Assembly (NCBI GenBank): GCA_016286165.1
Contig: JAEESE010000011.1
Span: 1-64,000 of the forward strand
Length of the DNA stretch: 64,000 nucleotides
Direction of reading: 5' to 3'
Source: Bacteroidaceae bacterium
Lineage (GTDB): Bacteria > Bacteroidota > Bacteroidia > Bacteroidales > Bacteroidaceae
Shown: piece by piece, positions 51,794-60,255 of the stretch
Layout: each line of letters opens with the position of its first letter
Position numbering within the stretch: position 1 is the first letter of the stretch
Made by a program: the position numbers and the translations under genes
Notes under the pieces: generated by a model
Told to the model about the DNA's origin: nothing
Databases searched by the model: none
The model's input: the letters and a program-made list of their open reading frames with translations, nothing else

Positions 51794-52402
51794 TTATGCC
51801 TCTTCCGGATCTTCGGGGGAAGCATAGCGCACTTCGTTGCGCAGTTGGCTGAGGAATTCGTTGCGGATTTCGGGGTCGTTGAAGGCTCCGATATGGTGCA
51901 TGGTAATGGTCTGAGCATTCTGCTTTGCCACGCCTCGCATTTGCATGCATAGGTGACGGCCTTCGACGACAACCATCACGCCCTGAGGGTGCAGAGCCTC
52001 TTCGATGCACTCGGCAATCTGTTCGGTCATGCGTTCCTGCACTTGCAGGCGGTGGCTGAAGGTGTTTACTATACGTGCGAGTTTGGACAGGCCAGTGATT
52101 TCGCCATCAGGAATGTAGGCTATGTGTGCGTGCCCAAAGAAGGGCAGCATATGGTGTTCGCAAAGTGAATAGAACTCAATGTCTTTCACTACCACCATGT
52201 TGTGATATGTCTCCTTGAAGAGTGCCGAGCGTAAGATGGCTACTGGGTCTTCGTAGTATCCCCGTGTGAGTTCGAGCATAGCGCGTGCTACGCGGATAGG
52301 CGTCTTCACGAGACCTTCTCGCTCAGGATCTTCGCCTAAGAGCGGGAGTATTGCAGCATAATGGGCGGCAAGTTCGTCCTGTCGCTCTTGAAACGATTCC
52401 AT
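51794..52402 (-). CDS. folE: GTP cyclohydrolase I
   Basis: Converts GTP to dihydroneopterin triphosphate for folate. The 202 aa length is normal. '[25 protein letters not shown]' (about 30), '[26 protein letters not shown]' (about 75, zinc Cys and His pair), '[22 protein letters not shown]' (about 105) and '[18 protein letters not shown]' (about 140, second zinc Cys) are all present. It lies 4 bp after the SPOR gene, in an operon with tpiA and manA, the conserved Bacteroidetes order. Confidence 0.97.
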   Translation of the reverse strand: MESFQERQDELAAHYAAILPLLGEDPEREGLVKTPIRVARAMLELTRGYYEDPVAILRSALFKETYHNMVVVKDIEFYSLCEHHMLPFFGHAHIAYIPDGEITGLSKLARIVNTFSHRLQVQERMTEQIAECIEEALHPQGVMVVVEGRHLCMQMRGVAKQNAQTITMHHIGAFNDPEIRNEFLSQLRNEVRYASPEDPEEA

Positions 52403-52406
52403 GGTT

Positions 52407-52997
52407 TTAATAAAGAGCTGTGATTTTAGTTTTTACGATGAAAGCCTCACGGAAAGCTCCTGTCTGCCGAATGTTGGAAAGCATCTGGGCCGCTTCTTCG
52501 CGCGTCTTGAAATCGCCGATGCGGCACACCCATCGTGGACTGATGAAATGTGTGTATACGGAAACATCGTCGAAGTAGTTGCGTATGGCTGCTGCTGCAG
52601 CGTAAGCTTCGGCTTTGGATTTGCGGTTGTCGCCGCCGGCATAAATCTGAATCCTATAGCCGTTCATGCGCACGCGCTTGCCGGTGAGTATGGGCGTGTC
52701 GGCCCATGCACTGCTGTCTGCGACGGAGATGGTGTCGGTTGTGAGAGCTCGAAGTGGCTTTGCGACGCGTTTAGTTGCTGCTGCGCGGCCTGGTGCATAG
52801 GAGATAAGTCCATTGACGAGGGCGTTTATTTCCTCGTCCTGATGGATTGTCACCATGCCCTCACCCGCACGTACACGGGTGAGGTTCTCGGTGAATGTCT
52901 GTGCTCCCAGCAGTGCCGGCATGCATAGCATGTAATAAATAATAAATAATATATGTGTGGCTCCTGTGTGTGAACCGCAATTGAAGAATCTTTTCAT
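52407..52997 (-). CDS. SPOR-domain envelope protein
   Basis: Exported peptidoglycan-binding protein. A signal anchor is seen at about 15-33 ('[18 protein letters not shown]'). The C-terminal SPOR domain covers about 112-190: '[27 protein letters not shown]', '[27 protein letters not shown]'. Such domains bind denuded glycan strands at division sites. The 196 aa length and the position between tpiA and folE match the Bacteroidetes neighbourhood. The middle about 80 residues have no recognised domain. Confidence 0.88.
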   Translation of the reverse strand: MKRFFNCGSHTGATHILFIIYYMLCMPALLGAQTFTENLTRVRAGEGMVTIHQDEEINALVNGLISYAPGRAAATKRVAKPLRALTTDTISVADSSAWADTPILTGKRVRMNGYRIQIYAGGDNRKSKAEAYAAAAAIRNYFDDVSVYTHFISPRWVCRIGDFKTREEAAQMLSNIRQTGAFREAFIVKTKITALY

Positions 52998-53055
52998 TGC
53001 TGATAATGATATATTATTTCTTATTTATTAGTTGATAAAAGCGTCGAAGCGATAT

Positions 53056-53814
53056 TTATTTCCAAGCGTCGATGATGCCGCAGAAGTCGGCACACTTGAG
53101 TGCAGCGCCGCCGATGAGGCCGCCGTCGACGTCGGGCTTTGCAAAGATTTCGCGAGCGTTGGAGGGCTTGCAGCTGCCACCATAGAGGATGCTGATGTTC
53201 TCTGCGGCTGCGTCGCCGAAACGACCGGCGATGACGCCACGGATGAAAGCGTGCATGTCTTCAGCCTGCTCAGCGGTAGCGGTCTTGCCTGTACCGATGG
53301 CCCACACGGGCTCGTAGGCGAGAATGATGTTGGCAAGCTGCTCCTCGGTCAGGTCGAAGAGGCTGTCGGCGAGCTGTGCGCCTACGACTTCGTTCTGACG
53401 ACCGGCTTCGCGCTCCTCGAGAACTTCGCCGATGCAGAAGATAACCTTCAGGCCGTTGGCCAGTGCAAGGTTCACTTTCTCCTTCAGGATCTCAGCGGTC
53501 TCGCCGTAGTACTGACGGCGCTCGCTGTGGCCGAGGATGACGTACTGTGCGCCTGTGCTCTTTACCTGTGCGGCACTTACCTCGCCGGTGTATGCGCCTT
53601 TCTCCTTGTCGGCACAGTTCTCAGCGCCGAGACCGATTACGGTTCCTTCGATTACCTCGGCAGCCTTAGCCAAGTGGATAAAGGGTGTGCAGATGACAAC
53701 GTCGCAGTTGGGCTTGTCGGTTGCGAGAGCTGCCTTCAGTTCATTGGCCAGAGCGAGGCCTTCTTGCAGGGTGAGGTTCATTTTCCAGTTGCCTGCTACA
53801 ATCTTTTTTCTCAT
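53056..53814 (-). CDS. tpiA: Triosephosphate isomerase
   Basis: Glycolytic TIM barrel, 252 aa. 'AGNWKMNLT' holds the substrate Asn and Lys (residues 9-11). '[15 protein letters not shown]' has the electrophilic His (about 99). '[16 protein letters not shown]' has the catalytic Glu (about 170) and the flexible loop 6. '[14 protein letters not shown]' and '[10 protein letters not shown]' complete the phosphate site. It has its own promoter and begins the tpiA-SPOR-folE-manA run. Confidence 0.98.
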   Translation of the reverse strand: MRKKIVAGNWKMNLTLQEGLALANELKAALATDKPNCDVVICTPFIHLAKAAEVIEGTVIGLGAENCADKEKGAYTGEVSAAQVKSTGAQYVILGHSERRQYYGETAEILKEKVNLALANGLKVIFCIGEVLEEREAGRQNEVVGAQLADSLFDLTEEQLANIILAYEPVWAIGTGKTATAEQAEDMHAFIRGVIAGRFGDAAAENISILYGGSCKPSNAREIFAKPDVDGGLIGGAALKCADFCGIIDAWK

Positions 53815-53897
53815 AATTGTTTGTATGTTAAGTTTATGTTATAGAAATATTTCCTTTGTTGTGATGCTCGGTGAATGCAAAGGTTTAAAACCGGTTG

Positions 53898-53905
53898 CAA
53901 AGATA
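53898..53905 (-). promoter_or_regulatory. -7 element TATCTTTG of tpiA
   Basis: Minus-strand TATCTTTG 84 nt before the tpiA ATG. Confidence 0.55.
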
Positions 53906-53911
53906 TGAAAA

Positions 53912-53936
53912 GATTAGGGATTAGGGATTAGGGATT
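53912..53936. repeat. ATTAGGG tandem repeat
   Basis: Three complete 7-bp ATTAGGG units plus a partial copy, in the tpiA/DoxX gap. Related phrases occur at 42610 and 47462. Confidence 0.7.
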
Positions 53937-53961
53937 CGCACTTTTTTCGTCTTTTCATCTC

Positions 53962-55140
53962 TTATTCCTCATTTTGCAATCCTGATTCTTCATTTTTGAT
54001 TATTCCCTCCTCTTTTTTATCTTTTCTTCTTCGCCACCATCTGAAGCTTGCGTAGGCGCGGTCGAGGAAGGTGATTGTGAGCAGAGGCACGATGTACCAT
54101 AGTAGCAGTTTGAGTAGCATGTGTCTGTAGCTTGCCTCATGAGGGTGTGCGAGCGACAGTTGATGGAGCGGGGCATTCAATGCCTCAGCCTTAGGCAGTT
54201 GGCGGTGCCCCCATTTGCCTACGACGGTGCCGTTGTGCAACAACGTGATAGCAGGGTTGTTGCGGGCTATGGTTTTCAGTGTCAGCTCATCGGCGAAATC
54301 GAAGGGGTATTGTGCTCCCGTGAGGTCCTGCCATCTGGTTATGGTTGCGTCTTCGGCAGGCGTGAGGCATACAAAGCGGTAGCCGTACTGTTGAGAGTAG
54401 TCGTATATGGCATTGATGTCCTCGAAGTTGCTGTCGTCGGCTGTCTCAAGGTGGGGGCTGGTGAGTATGAAGACATATCCAGTGTCCTCTATCAGGGTCG
54501 GGTCAACGTCGAAGTCGAGTATCTCGGGCTGTAGCGAAGGATCTTCTGGCCACTCCATCGCCTTAGGGATGTTTTGCCCGATGTGGAAAGGACGGAAGTC
54601 GATGATAGGTTCAGCCCAGATACAAAGGAAAGCTATGAAGAGAGCATAGGCCAGCGAGTAAAGCGATATAATCCACTGAGTGGACTCTGATATGACGCGT
54701 GTGAGCAGGTTGCCGCGCCAAAAGAGTATGATGGCTGCAGCCAGCAGCGCTACATTTTTCCAGAATGTCTGCCAGTTGGTAAGATGTATGGCATCGCCAA
54801 AGCAGCCGCAGTCGGCTACGGCGTTTGTCATGGCGAGCCACAAAGTAAGGGGCGTGTATACGAGCATGAAGGCGAGGATGGTGTATGTGGTGAATCGTCG
54901 CCTTATGCCAAAGAAAAGGTATATGCCGAGTGTGAACTCCAAGAGGGCCATAGCTACAGCCAGCGTCATAGGCAGGGGCGGCTGTGCCAGAAAGTTGGTG
55001 CCGAGGGCTGCGGCATAATCCACAATCTTGTAGGACGTGCCTGCAGGGTCAAGGAGTTTTACAAGTCCTGAAAAAATAAAAGTGGCGGACACGAGCAGTC
55101 GGCAGGTGTTCACCACTATCCATAATATCTTCTTGGTCAT
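53962..55140 (-). CDS. DoxX-type membrane protein with thioredoxin-like region (BT_3928-like)
   Basis: Membrane protein with an N-terminal DoxX/MauE-like four-helix region (about 1-160, 'SATFIFSGLVKLLDPAGTSYK' and the conserved 'ADCGCFGDAI' near 112). A further helix lies at about 165, followed by a periplasmic thioredoxin-like segment (about 200-335, no CxxC) and a last helix near 345. Role unknown; it is always near DUF1599 and tpiA in Bacteroidetes, and redox or disulfide work is inferred from the MauE likeness. It overlaps the DUF1599 gene by 4 bp (ATGA). The last about 15 codons, 'GIIKNEESGLQNEE', are made from two 21-bp-spaced ATTC(C/T)TCATTTT phrase units. Confidence 0.8.
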   Translation of the reverse strand: MTKKILWIVVNTCRLLVSATFIFSGLVKLLDPAGTSYKIVDYAAALGTNFLAQPPLPMTLAVAMALLEFTLGIYLFFGIRRRFTTYTILAFMLVYTPLTLWLAMTNAVADCGCFGDAIHLTNWQTFWKNVALLAAAIILFWRGNLLTRVISESTQWIISLYSLAYALFIAFLCIWAEPIIDFRPFHIGQNIPKAMEWPEDPSLQPEILDFDVDPTLIEDTGYVFILTSPHLETADDSNFEDINAIYDYSQQYGYRFVCLTPAEDATITRWQDLTGAQYPFDFADELTLKTIARNNPAITLLHNGTVVGKWGHRQLPKAEALNAPLHQLSLAHPHEASYRHMLLKLLLWYIVPLLTITFLDRAYASFRWWRRRKDKKEEGIIKNEESGLQNEE

Positions 55141-55697
55141 TCGTCGAATGTTAGTTTGATGAGGCCGAACACGGCGTAGTTCATCATGTCGGAGTAGTTG
55201 GCATCGATGCCTTCGCTTACGAGCGTTGCTCCGCCAAGTTCCTCGATTTGTTTAGTGCGGAAGATTTTCTGCAGTATGATATCTGTATAGCTGCTCACGC
55301 GCATGCCACGCCAGGCCTCGTCGTAGTCGTGATTCTTGCGAAGCATCAGTTGCAGGGCGTTTTCCGATAGACGGTCGTATTCGGCTATGGCTTCGTCGGC
55401 GCTCATGTCGTCGGGCTTCTCGGCTATACCATGCTCGAGCTGTATGAGCCCTATGATGGAGTAGTTGACGATGGCGATGAACTCGGGGCGTATGCCTTCG
55501 TCGACCTTGGCCTCGCCTTTCATCTCGATGGAGCGTATGCGGTTGGCCTTGATATAGAGCTGGTCGGTGAGCGAGGGAATGCGGAGAATGCGCCAGGCAG
55601 CTCCGTAGTCGTGCAACTTCTTGACGAAGACGTCGCGGCACTCGCTGAGTACGGCCCTGAACTGTTGTTCGGTGTTGTGTGCGCTGTCTGCTGCCAT
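55137..55697 (-). CDS. DUF1599 domain protein
   Basis: 186 aa with two copies of the DUF1599 unit: 'VFVKKLHDYGAAWRILRIPSLTDQLYIKANRIRSIE' (about 23) and 'LMLRKNHDYDEAWRGMRVSSYTDIILQKIFRTKQIE' (about 117). Each has an acidic-aromatic 'K.HDYG.AWR' core. The family has been linked by some to nucleotide modification, but its biochemical role is not known. It starts 4 bp after the M23/LysM stop and overlaps the DoxX gene, so the three genes are translationally coupled. Confidence 0.85.
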   Translation of the reverse strand: MAADSAHNTEQQFRAVLSECRDVFVKKLHDYGAAWRILRIPSLTDQLYIKANRIRSIEMKGEAKVDEGIRPEFIAIVNYSIIGLIQLEHGIAEKPDDMSADEAIAEYDRLSENALQLMLRKNHDYDEAWRGMRVSSYTDIILQKIFRTKQIEELGGATLVSEGIDANYSDMMNYAVFGLIKLTFDE

Positions 55698-55701
55698 GCG
55701 C

Positions 55702-56661
55702 TTATGAATATTTCAGTATCTGTCCGGGACGTATCTTGGACTTGTTCTTGAGGCCGTTCATGCGGCGGAGCTTGTCTAAGGAGATGCCGTGCTTACGTGC
55801 TATGCTGCTTAGAGTCTCGCCTTTACGCACCTTATGAATACGTGTGCGGGCAGCTTGACGCGCGTCTTGCTGGGCTTGTGCCTTGGCGGCAGCACTCTCG
55901 CTGCTGGTGTAGCGCACTTCTTCGTCGTTGCCTGCTTCGCCGTTGGTATCGTGCTTACCTATTAAAGTACCGCGCCCGCGCCCACGGAAGACATAAAAGT
56001 CGCCCGTAACATCCTGATTGGCGAAATCAAAGAGCTTGGCTGGGTCGATGTATTCGCCCAAGAGGCGAGTCTCGAAATGCAAGTGTGTGCCAAAACTGAA
56101 GCCTGTGTTTCCGGCCAGTCCGATGGGGTCGCCAGCCTTGAGCGTAGCGCCTTTCTTGGTGAGATGCTTGGAGAGGTGCCCGTAAACGGTTTCAAGACCG
56201 TTGGGGTGACGTATTACTACTACGTTGCCATAGCCGCTCGACTGGAAATCAACGACGCGCACTTTGCCATCGAAGGCTGCGCGTATGGTGTCGCCTTTAT
56301 TGGCATTAATGTCTATGCCTTTGTGCTGACGGCGGAAACGGGGTCGGTAGCCGTAGTTGGATGTTACGATGCGGTTGGTGGTAGGCATGCAGAAGCCACG
56401 GAGATCGATTTTATATTCATCGGGCAGGGTGACGTTGCCGTAGAGGTTTATCTGTTCGTCTTCCCAGTTGGGGTAGAGTTCTGCTGCGGGGTCTTCGAGT
56501 TCTTCAGCTTGGAACAGACGTTGAATTGCGATGCTGTCGACTGCTCGCATTTTCTTGTCCACGGGAGCCTGTCGGGCTAAAAGGTCCTGTGCCCAAGCCG
56601 AGGGCGCTGCGAGTGTCATGCATGCTGCTATGGCAGCTGTCTTTATGAGGTTTTTGAACAT
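55702..56661 (-). CDS. M23 peptidase with C-terminal LysM domain
   Basis: Exported peptidoglycan endopeptidase or an activator of amidases. The signal peptide ends at 'PSAWAQ' (about 25). The M23 (LytM) domain spans about 95-210: 'SNYGYRPRFRRQHKGIDINANKGD' holds the HxxxD zinc ligands, and 'GFSFGTHLHFETRLLGEYIDP' holds the HxH, so it looks catalytically complete. An Ala/Gln-rich linker leads to one LysM motif ('HKVRKGETLSSIARKHGISLDKLRRMNGL', about 275-319). The M23-DUF1599-DoxX-tpiA order is conserved. Confidence 0.93.
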   Translation of the reverse strand: MFKNLIKTAAIAACMTLAAPSAWAQDLLARQAPVDKKMRAVDSIAIQRLFQAEELEDPAAELYPNWEDEQINLYGNVTLPDEYKIDLRGFCMPTTNRIVTSNYGYRPRFRRQHKGIDINANKGDTIRAAFDGKVRVVDFQSSGYGNVVVIRHPNGLETVYGHLSKHLTKKGATLKAGDPIGLAGNTGFSFGTHLHFETRLLGEYIDPAKLFDFANQDVTGDFYVFRGRGRGTLIGKHDTNGEAGNDEEVRYTSSESAAAKAQAQQDARQAARTRIHKVRKGETLSSIARKHGISLDKLRRMNGLKNKSKIRPGQILKYS

Positions 56662-56715
56662 ATCCTGTTGTTAAGGGTTTCTGTTTGTTCGTTAGTGGTT
56701 TTGATGGTTTAGCGC

Positions 56716-57177
56716 TTAACGCTCGTTGACGGCATAAATGAAGCCTAATGTAGCGCTCTCGTACTCAAATATCTCTTCCGGGCGGAAGAAACGCTTGAGT
56801 TCGATAGCTGCATTCTCTATGGAGTCGGAAGCGTGAACGATGTTTTGCTGGTTACTCATCGAGTAGTCGCCACGGATGGTGCCGGGATCGGCAACACGAC
56901 CGTTGGTATAGCCTGTCATGGCACGAACTACGGACACGGCTTCTACGCCGCAGATGGCCATTGCTACGATGGGCGAAGCCATCATCGAAGCAGCCAGGGC
57001 GGGGAAGAAGGGACGGTCGACGAGGTGAGAGTAATGGTCGCGAAGGATGGCTTCATCGAGCTGCATCATCTTCATACCTGCTATGCGCAGGCCGCGACGT
57101 TCAAAACGGTGTACAATCTCTCCGATGAGCTGTCGCTGCACGCAGCTTGGCTTCAAGAGGACGAGGGTTGTTTCCAT
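56716..57177 (-). CDS. ndk: Nucleoside diphosphate kinase
   Basis: Balances NTP pools by phosphate transfer through a His. The track ORF is 19 codons too long: 'METTLVLLKPSCVQRQLIGEI' is the family start, giving 153 aa. 'GLRIAGMKMMQLDE' and 'RPFFPALAASMMASPIVAMAICG' match the fold. 'NQQNIVHASDS' carries the phospho-His (about 116). The -7 element TATCTTTG lies 68 nt upstream. It is probably monocistronic or leads into M23 (54 bp gap). Confidence 0.96.
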   Translation of the reverse strand: METTLVLLKPSCVQRQLIGEIVHRFERRGLRIAGMKMMQLDEAILRDHYSHLVDRPFFPALAASMMASPIVAMAICGVEAVSVVRAMTGYTNGRVADPGTIRGDYSMSNQQNIVHASDSIENAAIELKRFFRPEEIFEYESATLGFIYAVNER

Positions 57178-57244
57178 ATAGATTTTTATGTAAAAGCTTT
57201 GTATGAAATCCGTGATAATGTGCTCGATGCACATATTCTGGCTG

Positions 57245-57252
57245 CAAAGATA
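57245..57252 (-). promoter_or_regulatory. -7 element TATCTTTG of ndk
   Basis: Minus-strand TATCTTTG, 68 nt before the revised ndk start. Confidence 0.55.
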
Positions 57253-57311
57253 TATAAAAATCTGGAAACGGCGTAATCTGTTAACTCTTTTTATATTTTA
57301 TTTTTGCTTCT

Positions 57312-58541
57312 CTACGGCTCAAGCAGTGAAGAATCGCCATAACTGAGGAAGCGGAAGTCGTGGTTGAGGGCGTATCTATAGATGTCTTTCCAATGGTCGC
57401 CGCCAACGAATGCCGACACGAGCAGCAGGAGCGTCGACTGCGGCTGGTGGAAGTTTGTGACCATTCGGCGAACGTAATGGTAGCAGTAGCCTGGAGCTAT
57501 GATGATCTGCGTAGAAGTGTGCAGAGCATCGGTGTGGCGGCGGTCCATCCAGTCGAGGATGGCCTCAAGGGCGGCCAAGGCATCTGTCGGGTTGGAGGGC
57601 TCCTGCTCGTAAGGTTCCCATTGCGCTACCTTCAACCGCTCTTCTGTAGCATCGGGGTTGACAATGATTTTCTTGCCGATATAATAGAGGGACTCAAGCG
57701 TTCGCACGCTGGTGGTGCCTATGGCAGTGCACTCGCCGTTGTGGCGAAGCAGGGCTTCCACGGCTGAGCGAGGAACGTAGATCCATTCCGAATGCATCTC
57801 ATGACCTTCGATGCGCTCGCTTTTCACGGGCTTGAAGGTGCCTGCACCTACGTGCAAGGTGAGTTCTGCCCGTTCGATGCCGCGTTGCTGAAGAGCTGCA
57901 AGCACGGCGGGTGTGAAATGAAGCCCTGCCGTGGGAGCGGCTACACTGCCTTTGACCTTGGAATATACCGTTTGATAAGTCTGAAGGTCGCTGGCCTCAG
58001 TGGCACGGTTGAGATAGGGTGGAATAGGTAGTTCGCCACAGGCATCGAGCACTTGCGCCCAAGTGACGCTGTCGTCGTCCCAGGAGAAAAAGATGAGGTC
58101 ATCTGCTCTACGTTCAACACTCAATGTCAAATCCTTTCCTTCTACAGTGATGCTTCGTGTCAGTGGTCCCGATTTCCATTTCTTGGCATTGCCTACAAGG
58201 CAGTGCCATGTGCACGAGCGTGTCTGCTGGAACATCAGCACATAGTCCGACGGCTCTGCCGGTTCAAGGCAGAACACTTCTATGCGGGCGCCTGTCTGAC
58301 CTTCGGGTGCAGCCTTATGGAAATGAAGTCGGGCCTGGATTACTCGCGTGTTGTTCATCACCATAAGTGAACCTTCGGGCAGAAGGTCTGGCAGGTCGCG
58401 GAAGTGCTGGTGGGTGATGTTGCCATGCTTGTACACGAGCAGTTGCGACGCATCACGTTCTGCCAGCGGGTATTTGGCAATGCGTTCGTCGGGCAAGTCG
58501 TAAGCGAAGTCGGCTATATGGATATCTTTTGGATTCAACAT
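57312..58541 (-). CDS. queA: S-adenosylmethionine:tRNA ribosyltransferase-isomerase
   Basis: Transfers the ribosyl of SAM to preQ1-tRNA, giving epoxyqueuosine. The preferred start is Met 12 of the track ORF ('MLNPKDIHIADFAYDLPDERIAKYPL'), giving 409 aa. 'RIAKYPLAERDASQLLVY' (about 21), 'LMVMNNTRVIQARLHF' (about 60), 'KGSVAAPTAGLHFTPAVLAAL' (about 200), 'HVGAGTFKPV' (about 235) and 'VTNFHQPQSTLLLLVSAFVGG' (about 355) are the conserved blocks. The length is long by about 55 aa against E. coli (356), as usual in Bacteroidetes. Confidence 0.95.
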   Translation of the reverse strand: MLNPKDIHIADFAYDLPDERIAKYPLAERDASQLLVYKHGNITHQHFRDLPDLLPEGSLMVMNNTRVIQARLHFHKAAPEGQTGARIEVFCLEPAEPSDYVLMFQQTRSCTWHCLVGNAKKWKSGPLTRSITVEGKDLTLSVERRADDLIFFSWDDDSVTWAQVLDACGELPIPPYLNRATEASDLQTYQTVYSKVKGSVAAPTAGLHFTPAVLAALQQRGIERAELTLHVGAGTFKPVKSERIEGHEMHSEWIYVPRSAVEALLRHNGECTAIGTTSVRTLESLYYIGKKIIVNPDATEERLKVAQWEPYEQEPSNPTDALAALEAILDWMDRRHTDALHTSTQIIIAPGYCYHYVRRMVTNFHQPQSTLLLLVSAFVGGDHWKDIYRYALNHDFRFLSYGDSSLLEP

Positions 58542-58610
58542 ATTATGGAATGTGAAAGAGGCGGCCTCAATCACTGATTAAAAAGGTCTGAAATGTTTAT
58601 TTTCTAAGCC

Positions 58611-58676
58611 CAGCCTAAGAGCCAGATTAGGTTGGCCTAAGAGCCTGATTAGGCTGGCCTAAATTGCTTGTAAACC
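58611..58676. repeat. 22-bp tandem repeat family 4 (GGCCTAAGAGCCTGATTAGG)
   Basis: CCTAA units at 58614, 58636 and 58658 are exactly 22 bp apart. CCTAA..TTAGG gives each full unit an internal inverted repeat. The third copy is diverged. Confidence 0.8.
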
Positions 58677-58692
58677 CGGCCTTGTTTTTTGT

Positions 58693-58780
58693 GCTACCGT
58701 ACGTGCAGTTTGTTATGACCGTTCGTGAAGGCTTGTATGACCGTTCATGAAGGCTTGTATGACCGTTCGTGTTGATAGAT
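58693..58780. repeat. 22-bp tandem repeat family 5 (ATGACCGTTCGTGAAGGC)
   Basis: Copies start at 58715, 58737 and 58759, with a diverged copy at 58693, all in one 22-bp register. The array ends 5 bp before the Smr gene stop (58786) and lies upstream of queA. Confidence 0.85.
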
Positions 58781-58785
58781 GTGAC

Positions 58786-60093
58786 CTAAAGGATGGTAAC
58801 CATAGTGGCACCGAAGGCATACTTCTGGAAAGGAGCGTCTTCGTAAGTGCAGGTCCGGTAGCGGCGTGTGAGTTCTTTGATTAGGGCTTCGCGCAGGACA
58901 TCGTCGTTCTTATCGTGGATGAAAACGATACGAAGGCCTTTCCTACGAATGTTGCGTTCCATCATGATGCGGAACTCTGTCAACTGCGTGTTGAGCAAAA
59001 CCGTTGGCGAGAGGCCTTCGGTGTTGTCGAGAAGAGCGTTTATGTGTAGGTCTACCTCAATCAGGTCTTTGGGAGGTGCGGCCATCTGTCGCGAGCGTCG
59101 TTGCTGTTCGGCCATGGCTGCCAACTCCTTGGCTTTCAAGGCTTGCTGCTCGGCTTTGGCTGCCATCTCCTTGGCTCGTGCCTGTTGCTCGGCTTTGAGC
59201 TGACGCTTTGCGGCCTTGAGTGCTTCGCGCTCTTCCTCGCGTGTGCGCTGTGGTATTATAGGTGTATCGTTGTCGAACCTGTTGTTGGGGTGGGGGAGGA
59301 CGGGTTCTACGTCATCGTTTGTAGGCCTGTCGTCGGGCTCTTCGGCCGTTAAAGTGTTGCTGCGCAAGGCATCACGCACGCTTTCGGGCTCCACGAAAAT
59401 CTGACGTATGGGACGGTCGTCGCGGACAATGTCGTAGACTAAGGCTGGTTCGCGGAAGAAAGGTGAAGGCTGGAACACATGCAATTTGTAGAACTTCACT
59501 ACGTCAAGCCTTAGTTCAACGCCCACAGCGGGCTTGAGCATGTAGGGCTTGTCCTGTTTCCAAGCGATGAGTTGCACGCTCAGGCGCTCCAGGTCATTGA
59601 GGCTTGAACGCTCGAAAGTGTCGACAAGCTGCTTGGTGTTCGGCTCCAACAGGCCTTGCCAGCGTAGGTGCCAGGCGGCGCCTTCATTGTTGGCAAAGAC
59701 GACGTTGACGTAGTAGTTTGAGTCGTTGACGATGTAAGCCTCAAAGCGCGTTGTGGAAAGCTCACGCGAGTTCTCGGGGACGAAAGCCAGACAAACATTC
59801 AACAGGTCGCCGCCTTTGCGTTCCTGAGGCTTGGGCTGAAAGGTCGTTGGGCGTGCCGAGGGGTCGTCGTCGACATCGTCTTCGAGGAAGCGCACACGAG
59901 GTTTGGGCGCCTCTTCCTTCTTCTTAACTTCGAAATTATTGGCGTTGGTTTCAATCACCACTACCTGCGAACGGAGCATAGGAACGGCGAAGCCGTCCAA
60001 GTCTTCCACGAGCACAATATCCTTGCCCTGGAAACCCTTGACGATACCACCTCCCACTTCATTCAGAAATCTAACTTTATCGCCTATTTTCAT
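58786..60093 (-). CDS. DUF2027/Smr-domain protein
   Basis: The track ORF starts 51 codons early, through its promoter. 'MKIGDKVRFLNEVGGGIVKGFQGKDIVLVEDLDG' at 60093 is the natural start, 435 aa. It has an N-terminal KOW-like motif (about 1-50), a DUF2027 beta domain (about 110-285) and a charged helical/coiled segment (about 300-350, with 'KAKELAAMAEQQ'-like repeats). The C-terminal Smr domain ('EVDLHINALLDN' about 355, 'IVFIHDKNDDVLREAL' about 400) resembles the MutS2 nuclease/ribosome-binding module. The usual HGxG is replaced by 'HDKND', so nuclease activity is doubtful. Function unknown. Confidence 0.85.
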   Translation of the reverse strand: MKIGDKVRFLNEVGGGIVKGFQGKDIVLVEDLDGFAVPMLRSQVVVIETNANNFEVKKKEEAPKPRVRFLEDDVDDDPSARPTTFQPKPQERKGGDLLNVCLAFVPENSRELSTTRFEAYIVNDSNYYVNVVFANNEGAAWHLRWQGLLEPNTKQLVDTFERSSLNDLERLSVQLIAWKQDKPYMLKPAVGVELRLDVVKFYKLHVFQPSPFFREPALVYDIVRDDRPIRQIFVEPESVRDALRSNTLTAEEPDDRPTNDDVEPVLPHPNNRFDNDTPIIPQRTREEEREALKAAKRQLKAEQQARAKEMAAKAEQQALKAKELAAMAEQQRRSRQMAAPPKDLIEVDLHINALLDNTEGLSPTVLLNTQLTEFRIMMERNIRRKGLRIVFIHDKNDDVLREALIKELTRRYRTCTYEDAPFQKYAFGATMVTIL

Positions 60094-60116
60094 GTCTTTT
60101 GTTATTAATTTGGGTG

Positions 60117-60124
60117 CAAAGGTA
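60117..60124 (-). promoter_or_regulatory. -7 element TACCTTTG of the Smr gene
   Basis: Minus-strand TACCTTTG 24 nt upstream of the revised start at 60093. Confidence 0.55.
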
Positions 60125-60218
60125 ACAAAAGAAAAGGGATTATGGTTTAGGGATAGGTTTTTTTTTCTTTTTTCCTTTATTTTTCTCATCTTCTTTTTTC
60201 TCTTTCCTACAAAAAGAT

Positions 60219-60226
60219 TATCTTTG
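60219..60226 (+). promoter_or_regulatory. -7 element TATCTTTG of the fucose operon
   Basis: TATCTTTG 30 nt before the aldo-keto reductase ATG; the only promoter-like site before three tightly spaced genes. Confidence 0.6.
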
Positions 60227-60255
60227 TCGGCAAATATCGCTAACAAATCTGAATT

